A DNA stretch of 12,403 nt. Source: Actinomycetota bacterium (lineage in GTDB: Bacteria > Actinomycetota > CADDZG01 > WHSQ01). Position numbers and translations under genes: made by a program. The notes beneath the pieces were generated by a model. It was not told the origin of the DNA and did not search any database. It was given only the letters and a program-made list of their open reading frames with translations. Positions 1 through 5,881 of this stretch are shown here, piece by piece (the first letter of the stretch is position 1; each line of letters begins with the position of its first letter). The stretch spans positions 1 through 12,403 of the forward strand of contig JAHWJK010000015.1 in NCBI GenBank assembly GCA_019348445.1, written 5' to 3'.

Positions 1-1
1 T

Positions 2-712
2 GCAGACACCGAAGGCGGGATGGGCTACATGCTCCAGCAGTGCCTCGGTAACGCGCTGCTCGACCTCGAAGTGCCCGGCGTCGTCGTCTCGCTCGTGACG
101 CAGACGCTGGTCGAAGTAGACGATCCTGCGTTCGATTCGCCGTCCAAGCCGGTGGGAGAGCTGATCGACCCCGGGCGAGCCGAAGAGATGCGGGCACAGG
201 GATGGGTGCTCGTTGAGGATCGGCATCGCGGCGGCTACCGGCGCGTCGTGGCATCGCCGGACCCTCAGGAGATCGTCGAGGCTGCGGCGATCCAGACGCT
301 GGTCGACGACGGCGTGTTGGTGATCGCCGCAGGAGGTGGCGGCATACCCGTGATCCACACCGACAACGGAGGTCTCGAGGGGATCGCGGCCGTCGTCGAC
401 AAAGACCTCGCCTCCGCGCTGCTCGCTATCGATCTGCGCGCCGACCTGCTGATGATCCTGACCGACGTAGAGCAAGTGTCTCTCGGTTACGACACGCCCA
501 ACGAGACCGCTGTTGGCTTCCTCACGATCGCCGACGCCAGGAGTGCGCTGGCTGCGGGCGAGTTTCCGCCGGGAACCATGGGGCCGAAGGTCGAAGCTGC
601 GTGTCGGTTCGCCGAAGCGCGGGGGCGTGCCGCGGTTATCACCTCGATCCCGCTCGCGGGGAAGGCGGTGATGGGAAGGGCCGGCACCCGAGTGGCGCCG
701 TCCACTACCTGA
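2..712 (+). CDS. arcC: Carbamate kinase, 5'-truncated by the window edge
   Basis: The open frame enters from base 2, so the N-terminal part is missing. Carbamate kinase interconverts carbamate plus ATP and carbamoyl phosphate plus ADP in the cytoplasm, usually making ATP at the end of arginine-deiminase or purine/allantoin breakdown. The visible part starts in the ADTEGGMGYMLQQ segment, which matches the family's conserved QTQG..GYML region. It continues with the glycine-rich IAAGGGGIPV loop, the VDKDLASALLA segment, the nucleotide-site stretch LLMILTDVEQV and the C-terminal GTMGPKVEAA motif. These occur in family order and about 236 residues remain of the usual 310 or so. An internal ATG at base 20 is not the true start, because the conserved sequence extends upstream of it. 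The next gene follows after 27 bp on the same strand, so co-transcription is possible. No arginine deiminase or ornithine carbamoyltransferase gene is visible. Family assignment is firm; the physiological direction is inferred. Confidence 0.93.
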   Translation, partial: ADTEGGMGYMLQQCLGNALLDLEVPGVVVSLVTQTLVEVDDPAFDSPSKPVGELIDPGRAEEMRAQGWVLVEDRHRGGYRRVVASPDPQEIVEAAAIQTLVDDGVLVIAAGGGGIPVIHTDNGGLEGIAAVVDKDLASALLAIDLRADLLMILTDVEQVSLGYDTPNETAVGFLTIADARSALAAGEFPPGTMGPKVEAACRFAEARGRAAVITSIPLAGKAVMGRAGTRVAPSTT

Positions 713-739
713 ATCCCGCGCCGCGCCGACCATGACTGC

Positions 740-2317
740 GTGCGCCGCAATCTGATCGTCACTGCCGTGATCTTGTGCCTCGCCGCTCCTGCGCGCGCCG
801 AGACGGGGCTACGTCTGGTCCCGCCGGTCGATGCACCCATCAGTGCTGCTTTCGTTGCGCCGGCGAGCGATTTCGGTGCGGGACATCGCGGGATCGACTA
901 TTCCGTTCCGGTTGGAACCCGCGTTCGCTCGGCCGCGCCCGGAACCGTTGCGTTCTCCGGCTCGGTCGCCGGAGTACTTGCGGTCGCGATCGATCACGGG
1001 GCGGGGATCGAGACGACGTATACGGGGCTCTCGCGCATCGACGTCGAGGACGGCGACCATGTCGACGAAGGCCGCTTCGTCGGAGCTACGGGCGAGGTTC
1101 ATGGCGAGCCCGCGCTCCACTTCGGGGTGAAGCTGCACGGCACCTACGTCGACCCGAACGAGCTTCTCGTGCCGCTGGATGTCGCCGGAGCGATCCACCT
1201 CGCGCCTCTCGAATGGATGCCCGACCAGCTCGGAGCGCTCGGCGCGCCGCTCGCGCCGCCGAGGTCCGTGGGAACCTCTCGACCTGCGTGTCGTCCGATA
1301 CAACCGGTGACGCGACCTGCGCGGCCGCCGAACGACAACATCGTCGTGGCGGTCGCGGGCATCACCAGCAAGACCCGCGGCGGCATCTCCGCCGACATCT
1401 ACGAGAGCGGGCCGGAGCTCCTCGGCTACGCAGGCGATTCCACCTATTACTTCTCCTATGCCGGAACCGACGGGCCGGATCTGCATCAGCCATACGACCG
1501 CGAGGACACCTACGTCGACATCCGTACGGCAGCGCGGCGGCTGCGCGCGTTGATGAGCGAGATCTCGCGCCGCCACCCCGGACGGGAGGTAGACCTGATA
1601 GCTCATTCTCAGGGCGGCATCGTCGCTCGCACCTACTTGACCCAAGCGTCCCGAACGGGAGACGCATTGCCCGTCGTGGAGCATCTCGTTACTTACGCGT
1701 CTCCTCATCGCGGCGCGCCGGGCGCCGGTCAGGTGGCTCCTCTGCGCGACGGCACGTTCACGGGTCGATACGTGCTCGAGGCGGCGAAGGGGCTGTCCGC
1801 GAGCGGGCTTCCGATCCCGGATCCGTCGTCACCGGCCGTGGGACAGCTGGCTCCGGGTTCCGAGCTGATGAACTCGCTGGCGCGCGAAGACACTGCTTAC
1901 GGGACCCGGGTCTTGACACTCGCGATCCCGAACGATCCCGTCGTTCCCGCGGACCGCGCCTTCATCGCGGGCCAGCCTTCTCGGATCGTTCCGTGGACGG
2001 CAAAGGATCCGACACGGCCGTCCCTGCTAGCTCCTCCGGCGTCGCAGGCAGCTCGTTTCATCGCGAGCAACCTCGGAGGTCATTCCGCGATCGTCACGTC
2101 TCCCGTAGCGCACGGGATCGCGTATTCGTTCCTTGCCGATCACCCACTGACGTGCCCGACGAGTTGGGATGACGTCGGCCGCGACATCGGGTCGGTGTTC
2201 TCGACGCTGGAGTCATCGATGGCGTCGGTCTACGGAGCTCTCGAGCGAAGCGTGCCCGGCGCGGCGCTTCCGCTGATGATGCAGGGCACGCGGCGGGAGA
2301 CGACCCGCACCAGATGA
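740..2317 (+). CDS. Secreted M23-like (LytM) domain fused to lipase-type alpha/beta hydrolase
   Basis: This 525-residue protein has a Sec-type signal peptide: MRR, a hydrophobic core at residues 5-16, and probable cleavage after APARA at residue 20. Residues about 30-147 form an M23/LytM peptidase-like domain. The zinc ligands H49 and D53 (GHRGIDY) and H127 (ALHFG) are present, but the two histidines normally needed for catalysis are G96 (YTGL for YAHL) and A125 (ALHF for HLHF). The domain is therefore probably inactive and may only bind peptidoglycan. After a Pro/Arg-rich linker (about 165-198), residues 199 to about 470 form an alpha/beta hydrolase resembling PGAP1/DUF676-type lipases. Its nucleophile motif is AHSQGG with S290, and the likely acid and base are D399 (PNDPVVP) and H448 (GGHSAI). 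The start is GTG without a clear Shine-Dalgarno. It lies 27 bp after carbamate kinase and is followed by a strong hairpin. The likely role is a cell-envelope ester hydrolase; the substrate is unknown. Confidence 0.8.
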   Translation: MRRNLIVTAVILCLAAPARAETGLRLVPPVDAPISAAFVAPASDFGAGHRGIDYSVPVGTRVRSAAPGTVAFSGSVAGVLAVAIDHGAGIETTYTGLSRIDVEDGDHVDEGRFVGATGEVHGEPALHFGVKLHGTYVDPNELLVPLDVAGAIHLAPLEWMPDQLGALGAPLAPPRSVGTSRPACRPIQPVTRPARPPNDNIVVAVAGITSKTRGGISADIYESGPELLGYAGDSTYYFSYAGTDGPDLHQPYDREDTYVDIRTAARRLRALMSEISRRHPGREVDLIAHSQGGIVARTYLTQASRTGDALPVVEHLVTYASPHRGAPGAGQVAPLRDGTFTGRYVLEAAKGLSASGLPIPDPSSPAVGQLAPGSELMNSLAREDTAYGTRVLTLAIPNDPVVPADRAFIAGQPSRIVPWTAKDPTRPSLLAPPASQAARFIASNLGGHSAIVTSPVAHGIAYSFLADHPLTCPTSWDDVGRDIGSVFSTLESSMASVYGALERSVPGAALPLMMQGTRRETTRTR

Positions 2318-2322
2318 GGAAA

Positions 2323-2365
2323 GGCCCCCTCCGCCGGGGGGATGGGCGGTGCTGCGGAGGGGGCC
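2323..2365 (+). terminator. GC-rich hairpin after the hydrolase gene, probable terminator
   Basis: Six bases after the stop codon, GGCCCCCTCCGC (2323-2334) is followed by its perfect reverse complement (2354-2365), giving a 12-bp stem with a 19-nt loop. No T-run follows, so it would act as a U-less terminator or as a 3'-end stabiliser. The C-run at 2325-2329 can instead pair with the G-run at 2336-2341, a smaller competing hairpin. Confidence 0.6.
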
Positions 2366-2467
2366 GGAAGGTCCCGGGGGATGGGAGCTTCTTCGCTGCG
2401 AGACACATCATCCGACGTTGGACGCCCTTTCTCAAGGCGGGAGAGCGGCAGAGATCCCGGGCCTCGG

Positions 2468-2484
2468 TTGTACCTCGGGTACAA
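2468..2484. promoter_or_regulatory. 17-bp perfect palindrome, operator-like
   Basis: TTGTACC-TCG-GGTACAA is a perfect 7-bp inverted repeat around a 3-bp centre. It lies 27 bp upstream of the probable -10 box of the metallopeptidase gene. The size and symmetry fit a dimeric repressor or activator site. A hairpin in RNA is less likely, because the predicted transcript starts downstream. No matching regulator gene is in the window. Confidence 0.5.
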
Positions 2485-2510
2485 AGCGGCGTTATGGCGG
2501 CGCCCGCCCC

Positions 2511-2516
2511 TACGAT
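2511..2516 (+). promoter_or_regulatory. Probable -10 box (TACGAT) of a leaderless metallopeptidase transcript
   Basis: TACGAT fits the TANNNT -10 pattern and ends 6 nt before the ATG at 2523, which would place the transcription start at or next to the start codon. There is no Shine-Dalgarno before this ATG, which agrees with leaderless translation. No convincing -35 box is seen. Confidence 0.45.
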
Positions 2517-2522
2517 GCCACC

Positions 2523-3062
2523 ATGGCGATGAACCAGCTTCCGCTCGGAGTCCCGGGCGCCGAGTCGGAGTTCGAGCGCATCGAGGTACGGCGTTCCACG
2601 CGCCGGAAGAAGACGATCTCGGCCGAGGTCGTCGGCCGTGCTCTCATCGTCTCGGTCCCGGAACGGCTGTCGCGCGCCGAGGAACAGCAGTGGGTCGAGA
2701 AGATGGCGGCCCGTCTGTCCGAGCAGCGGCGGCGGGACCGCCTCAACGAAGACGGCGCACTCGCACGGCGCGCCCGTGACCTATCGCGGCGCTATCTCGG
2801 AGGCATCGAGTTCTCGGATATCGCGTGGGTGAACAATCAGAAGTCGCGCTGGGGCTCGTGCTCGATCGACGACAGGTCGATCCGGATATCGCTCGAGCTT
2901 GCGGACTATCCCGCGTGGGTTCGCGACTACGTGATCGTGCACGAGCTCGCGCACCTCATCGTCGCCGACCACTCGGACAGGTTCTGGGCGATCGTGAACC
3001 GCTATCCGATGACGGAACGAGCGCGGGGTTTCCTCATTGCGAAAGGTATCGAGGAGGGTTAG
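2523..3062 (+). CDS. YgjP-like (DUF45, M48-related) zinc metallopeptidase
   Basis: This is a 179-residue cytoplasmic protein of the YgjP/DUF45 family, predicted zinc peptidases of poorly known biological role. The gluzincin-type motif HELAH is at residues 140-144, followed by the third ligand in DHSDRFW (H150). The preceding block NNQKSRWGSCS (about residues 102-112) is the family's other hallmark. The N-terminal half carries the typical RRSTRRKKTISAEV strand region. The open frame extends upstream to 2349, but that stretch runs through the terminator hairpin and palindrome and has no family similarity. The ATG at 2523, directly downstream of a TACGAT box, is chosen instead. A second ATG two codons later is possible. 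Its stop codon interlocks with that of the rhodanese-like gene on the other strand (TTAG, 3059-3062). Family assignment is confident; the substrate is unknown. Confidence 0.88.
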   Translation: MAMNQLPLGVPGAESEFERIEVRRSTRRKKTISAEVVGRALIVSVPERLSRAEEQQWVEKMAARLSEQRRRDRLNEDGALARRARDLSRRYLGGIEFSDIAWVNNQKSRWGSCSIDDRSIRISLELADYPAWVRDYVIVHELAHLIVADHSDRFWAIVNRYPMTERARGFLIAKGIEEG

Positions 3063-3634
3063 CGGCGGGTCCGCGTTCTCCAGAAAACGACGTCTTTGCC
3101 CGCACGCTCGAGGATGCCGACCGCCAGAGCCGCACGAACACCAACGCCGGCCGCGATCGCGACGCGATCCGAAGTGACTTCGTCGGCGCGCGTCCATAGT
3201 TTCTCGATCGGGATGGCGTAGTCGGCATCGAGGTTGCCGGTCCCGGGATCGTTCACGTGGAGGACCGAGAAGCCGTCCGGCCGTTCCGTCACGCTCTCGG
3301 TCGATGCGGGAGCGCCGTGATGTTCGGCCCACCTGTTGATGCCGTTCTCGAGCCTGCCGCGTACGTCGAAGCCCTTGCCGCGAAGCGATGCCGCTGCATG
3401 AACGATGTCTCCAGCTCCGAGATCGAGGAGGACCAACGGCACCTCGAGGGGGATGCAATCGCGAGCGCGGGAGTTGAAGCCGGGTCCGAACTCGTACAGG
3501 ACTGCGATCGAACCCGGGATGTGGACGTCGAGGTAGGAGTTCACGTCCCGTAGATCGATGAACGCGGCACCCTCGTCAACGAGTGCTACAGCCTCATCGA
3601 CCTCGAGGTTTCGCAAAGTCGCGGGCGTGACCAT
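3059..3634 (-). CDS. Tandem rhodanese-like protein lacking catalytic cysteines
   Basis: This 191-residue protein appears to hold two rhodanese-like domains. The first (about 8-106) keeps the fold signatures AFIDLRDVNSYLDVHIPGSI and the closing LENGINRWAE. The position of the persulfide-carrying cysteine lies in PLVLLDLGAGD and is Asp (about D71). The second (about 120-185) aligns as VAIAAGVGVRAALAVGIL against the usual VAVYCGSGYRSALAASLL, so its cysteine is Ala (about A162). The arrangement resembles the rhodanese half of metallo-hydrolase/rhodanese fusion proteins, but no metallo-hydrolase domain is attached. Sulfurtransferase activity is not expected; a binding or regulatory role is inferred. 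ATG at 3634 is used as start, with an in-frame TTG directly before it at 3637. No Shine-Dalgarno is present. It is divergent from fxsA with a 41-bp gap, and convergent with and 4-bp overlapping the metallopeptidase gene. Confidence 0.75.
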   Translation of the reverse strand: MVTPATLRNLEVDEAVALVDEGAAFIDLRDVNSYLDVHIPGSIAVLYEFGPGFNSRARDCIPLEVPLVLLDLGAGDIVHAAASLRGKGFDVRGRLENGINRWAEHHGAPASTESVTERPDGFSVLHVNDPGTGNLDADYAIPIEKLWTRADEVTSDRVAIAAGVGVRAALAVGILERAGKDVVFWRTRTRR

Positions 3635-3662
3635 CAACGTACTTGTATCAGACGTAGTGACC

Positions 3663-3668
3663 CATACT
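3663..3668 (+). promoter_or_regulatory. Probable -10 box (CATACT) for fxsA, leaderless
   Basis: CATACT ends 7 nt before the fxsA ATG, and no Shine-Dalgarno is present. TTGTAT at 3643-3648 could be a -35 element, but the 14-bp spacer is short. The whole intergenic region between rhodanese and fxsA is only 41 bp, so both promoters overlap here. Confidence 0.4.
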
Positions 3669-3675
3669 GGCGAGC

Positions 3676-4203
3676 ATGGGTGCGGTCGTAGCGGCTCTTC
3701 TAGTGATCATCCCGATCGTCGAGATCCTCGTTTTCGCCGTCGTGGCAGAAGCGATCGGCGTGCTGCCGACGATCCTGTTGCTCATCTCCGTATCCGTTGC
3801 AGGTGCAGTTCTCCTCGTGCGTCAAGGGATCGGAACGTGGCGCCGTCTGCGCGCGACCGTTCGTCGCGGCGAACGACCGACAGACGATCTGATGGACGCC
3901 GCGCTCATCGCTGGTGCCGGTGCGCTGTTCCTCACACCCGGCTTCTTCACCGACGCGATCGCGTTCCTCGTCGTCATCCCCGCGACGAGGAGAACGCTGC
4001 GCCGAGTTCTACGACGTGCCGTTGCAGCGATCGCCGCGACACGTTTCGGATGGAAGGGCACAGCTGCGGTCGCGACAAAGAAGGTGTACGAGGTCCGCGC
4101 CACGTCGCGCTCTAGGCGGGGTTCTGGTTCTCCTGAGCGTCCTGAGCGGCTTCCTTCCGCAGAACATCCATCCGACGAGGCCGGTTCTCGGGATAGGGGA
4201 TGA
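3676..4203 (+). CDS. fxsA: FxsA family membrane protein
   Basis: FxsA is a small cytoplasmic-membrane protein. In E. coli its overproduction relieves F-plasmid exclusion of phage T7, and its normal function is not established. This copy has 175 residues. It has hydrophobic segments at about 3-24, 28-48 and 76-103, with a basic loop between the second and third (RQGIGTWRRLRATVRRGERP). The third contains the family signature GALFLTPGFFTDAIAF (83-98). The C-terminal tail from about residue 115 is cytoplasmic and basic. Residues 146-175 are low-complexity (Ser, Arg, Pro, Glu) and are encoded opposite the 3' end of the next gene, a 92-bp convergent overlap. E. coli FxsA has 158 residues, so this tail may be an extension or an artefact of a late frameshift. 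Start ATG follows a CATACT box by 7 nt. Confidence 0.85.
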   Translation: MGAVVAALLVIIPIVEILVFAVVAEAIGVLPTILLLISVSVAGAVLLVRQGIGTWRRLRATVRRGERPTDDLMDAALIAGAGALFLTPGFFTDAIAFLVVIPATRRTLRRVLRRAVAAIAATRFGWKGTAAVATKKVYEVRATSRSRRGSGSPERPERLPSAEHPSDEAGSRDRG

Positions 4204-4534
4204 CGGGTCCCACCCCTCCCTGCTCGGGATAGGCGCTCTTGTCGAAATCGGTTGCGGGTCGCTGGTACGAGTTGATCCTGACGCGCAGGTCTTCCGGGTA
4301 CTCGCCGACGTGGACCTCGATCCCGAGCGCTTCGGCAACCGCGCGCGCCTCGTCGACCGAGTGATACACCCATCGCTGCCATGCGCCCACCCCATCGACA
4401 AGCACGAGCTGGGCGTCGTGGAGCCCGATCCGGATCACCACGGCTTCGGTGTTATCTCGCTGGTCGACGAACTGCGCCGGGGTTCGGACGGGCTCGAAGT
4501 CTTGCTCCCCCTCGAAGGGCCACGCTCGCGCCAT
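4112..4534 (-). CDS. Hypothetical protein, actinobacterial type
   Basis: I do not recognise a named family. The 140-residue product is soluble, with no signal peptide or membrane segment. Its middle part (about 30-95) looks like a compact alpha/beta domain: VVIRIGLHDAQLVLVDGVGAWQ strands, then a helix SVDEARAVAEALG, then a strand IEVHVGEYPEDLRVRI. The C-terminal third (YPEQGGVGPVIPYPENRPRR, then KEAAQDAQENQNPA) is Pro-rich, polar and probably flexible. Third-position GC is high and stays so across the 92 bp shared with fxsA. The ATG has no Shine-Dalgarno but lies 8 nt after a TAGGCT -10-like box. It is probably a real gene of its own; function unknown. Confidence 0.7.
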   Translation of the reverse strand: MARAWPFEGEQDFEPVRTPAQFVDQRDNTEAVVIRIGLHDAQLVLVDGVGAWQRWVYHSVDEARAVAEALGIEVHVGEYPEDLRVRINSYQRPATDFDKSAYPEQGGVGPVIPYPENRPRRMDVLRKEAAQDAQENQNPA

Positions 4535-4542
4535 AGCGGAGG

Positions 4543-4548
4543 AGCCTA
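4543..4548 (-). promoter_or_regulatory. Probable -10 box (TAGGCT) of the hypothetical gene, inside a small dyad
   Basis: On the minus strand TAGGCT ends 8 nt before the ATG at 4534, which fits a leaderless start. It is embedded in GGAGC-CTA-GCTCC (4541-4553), a perfect 5-bp inverted repeat that could serve as an operator. The same hexamer stands before greA. Confidence 0.4.
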
Positions 4549-4662
4549 GCTCCCGGCGACGACCCGCCTGGGTCCCGCGGCCGATCCCGCGCTATTTAGG
4601 GGGTCCTGAGTACGTCCGTACCGCTATTTCCCATTTTTGATGACGCTTCGTGTTTAGACGAC

Positions 4663-4688
4663 TACACTGCGGGATACACACGGTGTAT
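4663..4688 (+). promoter_or_regulatory. Response-regulator promoter with dyad at the predicted start site
   Basis: TACACT (4663-4668) is a good -10 candidate. The predicted start about 7 nt downstream falls inside ATACAC-ACG-GTGTAT (4674-4688), a perfect 6-bp inverted repeat with a 3-bp centre. A protein bound there would block initiation. TGACGC at 4641-4646 (16-bp spacer) is a weak -35 candidate. The surrounding 4535-4715 region is more AT-rich than the genes and has no coding signal. It also holds a small dyad GTACG-TC-CGTAC at 4610-4621. Confidence 0.45.
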
Positions 4689-4715
4689 GGACCTCGGACA
4701 TACGGAGCGAACCGG

Positions 4716-5069
4716 ATGACGACACGACGGGTGCTGATCGTCGACGACAACGCCGACGTTCGCTACCTGACGCGCCTCACCATCGAGTCGGACTCGTGTG
4801 AGGTCGTCGGTGAGGCGGCGAACGGCGCCGAGGCGATCTCGGTGGCGGAAGAGCTCCAGCCCGACGCGGTCGTGCTCGACCTCCGGATGCCGCTGATGGA
4901 CGGCATCGAGGCGACGAAGATCCTCCGCTATCGCTTCCCCGACCTTCGGATCATCGTGATGAGTGGCTCCGACGATCCACTCATGGTCAGAGAGATAAGC
5001 GCGGCGGGAGCGGATGCGGCCGTCGACAAGGACAAGCTCGAGGACCTCGTCGTCCACCTAGATCACTAG
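4716..5069 (+). CDS. Single-domain response regulator (CheY-like receiver)
   Basis: The 117-residue protein is one receiver domain with no output domain. The acidic pocket is D10-D11, the phosphoacceptor is D55 (VVLDLRMPLMDG), the switch Ser is S83 (IIVMSGS) and the invariant Lys is K105 (VDKDK). All residues needed for phosphorylation are present, so it likely relays phosphate or acts by protein contact, as CheY, Spo0F and DivK do. No histidine kinase or chemotaxis gene is in the window, so the partner is unknown. The ATG at 4716 is chosen because it follows GGAG (4704-4707) at 8 nt and begins the fold directly. The frame is open back to 4650, but that would place the start upstream of the -10 box. 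Its last 12 bp overlap the 3' end of the SDR gene on the other strand. Confidence 0.92.
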   Translation: MTTRRVLIVDDNADVRYLTRLTIESDSCEVVGEAANGAEAISVAEELQPDAVVLDLRMPLMDGIEATKILRYRFPDLRIIVMSGSDDPLMVREISAAGADAAVDKDKLEDLVVHLDH

Positions 5070-5837
5070 GCCCCCGTCGACGCACAGGACCTGGCCCGTC
5101 ACGTAGTTCGACTCATCCGACGCGAGGTACACGAACGCCGGCGCGATCTCTTCGGGTGCGCCGTAGCGTCCTAGCGGGAACCGCGACAACCGTTGCTCCG
5201 CGGCGTTCGGGTCTTGTAACAGCGGTTCGGTCATCGAGGTCAATGCAGTGGGAGCCACCGCGTTGACATTGATATTGAGAGCGCCGAGCTCTTTGGCCCA
5301 CGTCTTCGTCAGCCCGACGATCCCCATCTTCGCCGCCGAATAGTTCGACTGCCCGACCGACCCGATCAACCCAGAGGCCGACGTCACGTTCACGATCTTG
5401 CGGTGGGGCGGCGTCCCCTTCTGAGCTTCGTCCTTCGCTACGGGTCGCCATCTCCTGACGATCTCTCGACCACACGCCCACGTTCCTTTGAGGTGCACCT
5501 CGATGACTCGATCGAAATCGTCTTCGGACATGTTGTGGAGCATCTTGTCGCGCAAGATGCCCGCGTTGTTGACCAAGATGTCGACGGTTCCGAACGCGTC
5601 GTAGCCATCGGCGATGACGGCTTCGGCTGCTGCCACCGAACCGATCGCATCGTTGTTGATCGCGGCTGCGACTCCGAGCTTTTCGACCTCGCCCGCGACC
5701 TGCTTCGCATTCTCGGTATCGACGTCGTTGACGAGAACATTCGCTCCTTCTGTCGCGAACGCGATAGCTATCGCCCGGCCGATCCCTCGCCCGGCCCCCG
5801 TGATGATCGCGGACTTGTTCCTCAGTCGCTCGGCCAC
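5058..5837 (-). CDS. Short-chain dehydrogenase/reductase, FabG-like
   Basis: This 259-residue classical SDR has the dinucleotide motif TGAGRGIG (13-20), NNAG (90-93), catalytic S153 (VTSAS), Y166 and K170 (YSAAK), and the terminal GQVLCVDGG block. D38 at the end of the second beta strand (VNDVD) favours NAD(H) over NADP(H), which is known SDR behaviour. AGILRDKMLHNMSEDDFDRVIEVHL resembles 3-oxoacyl reductases and hydroxyacyl-CoA dehydrogenases, so oxidation or reduction of a 3-hydroxy/oxoacyl thioester is likely but not proven. A polar loop at about 131-147 (RPVAKDEAQKGTPPHRK) is longer than in typical FabG. The GTG start has no Shine-Dalgarno and lies 6 nt after TAATAT. It is divergent from greA with only 44 bp between start codons. 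Confidence 0.9.
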   Translation of the reverse strand: MAERLRNKSAIITGAGRGIGRAIAIAFATEGANVLVNDVDTENAKQVAGEVEKLGVAAAINNDAIGSVAAAEAVIADGYDAFGTVDILVNNAGILRDKMLHNMSEDDFDRVIEVHLKGTWACGREIVRRWRPVAKDEAQKGTPPHRKIVNVTSASGLIGSVGQSNYSAAKMGIVGLTKTWAKELGALNINVNAVAPTALTSMTEPLLQDPNAAEQRLSRFPLGRYGAPEEIAPAFVYLASDESNYVTGQVLCVDGGLVI

Positions 5838-5843
5838 GGCGAG

Positions 5844-5849
5844 ATATTA
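5844..5849 (-). promoter_or_regulatory. -10 box (TAATAT) of the SDR gene, leaderless
   Basis: TAATAT on the minus strand is close to the TATAAT consensus and ends 6 nt before the GTG start. TATGAC, 16 bp upstream on that strand, is a possible -35. No Shine-Dalgarno is seen, so the mRNA is predicted to begin at the start codon. Confidence 0.55.
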
Positions 5850-5868
5850 CGCGTGCTCCAACAAGTCA

Positions 5869-5874
5869 TAGGCT
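5869..5874 (+). promoter_or_regulatory. Probable -10 box (TAGGCT) of greA, leaderless
   Basis: TAGGCT ends 7 nt before the greA ATG and no Shine-Dalgarno precedes the gene. This and the SDR -10 box lie back to back within 44 bp, so the two polymerase footprints overlap. Confidence 0.45.
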
Positions 5875-5881
5875 CGGTCGT

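Noticed and set aside
713..739. Alternative ATG start at 732 for the secreted fusion protein
   Set aside because: It is in a different frame from the signal peptide and domains; the in-frame GTG at 740 gives a complete signal peptide.
809..1708. A 299-codon open frame antisense to the M23-like/hydrolase gene
   Set aside because: Its product is Arg/Asp-rich with no recognisable motif and mirrors a plus-strand gene with clear domain motifs; long antisense frames are expected in high-GC DNA.
2349..2522. In-frame N-terminal extension of the YgjP-like peptidase
   Set aside because: It would translate the hairpin, G-tracts and palindrome and has no family similarity; the ATG at 2523 lies at the expected distance from a -10 box.
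2517..2526. GCCACCATGG, identical to a eukaryotic Kozak context
   Set aside because: The gene and its surroundings are plainly bacterial; this is chance in GC-rich sequence.
3637..3656. Direct repeat ACGTA on both sides of TTGTAT as an operator for rhodanese/fxsA
   Set aside because: Two five-base copies in a 41-bp region are too weak to separate from chance.
4650..4715. Upstream start for the response regulator
   Set aside because: It would begin before the predicted promoter, while the ATG at 4716 has a GGAG site and starts the receiver fold directly.
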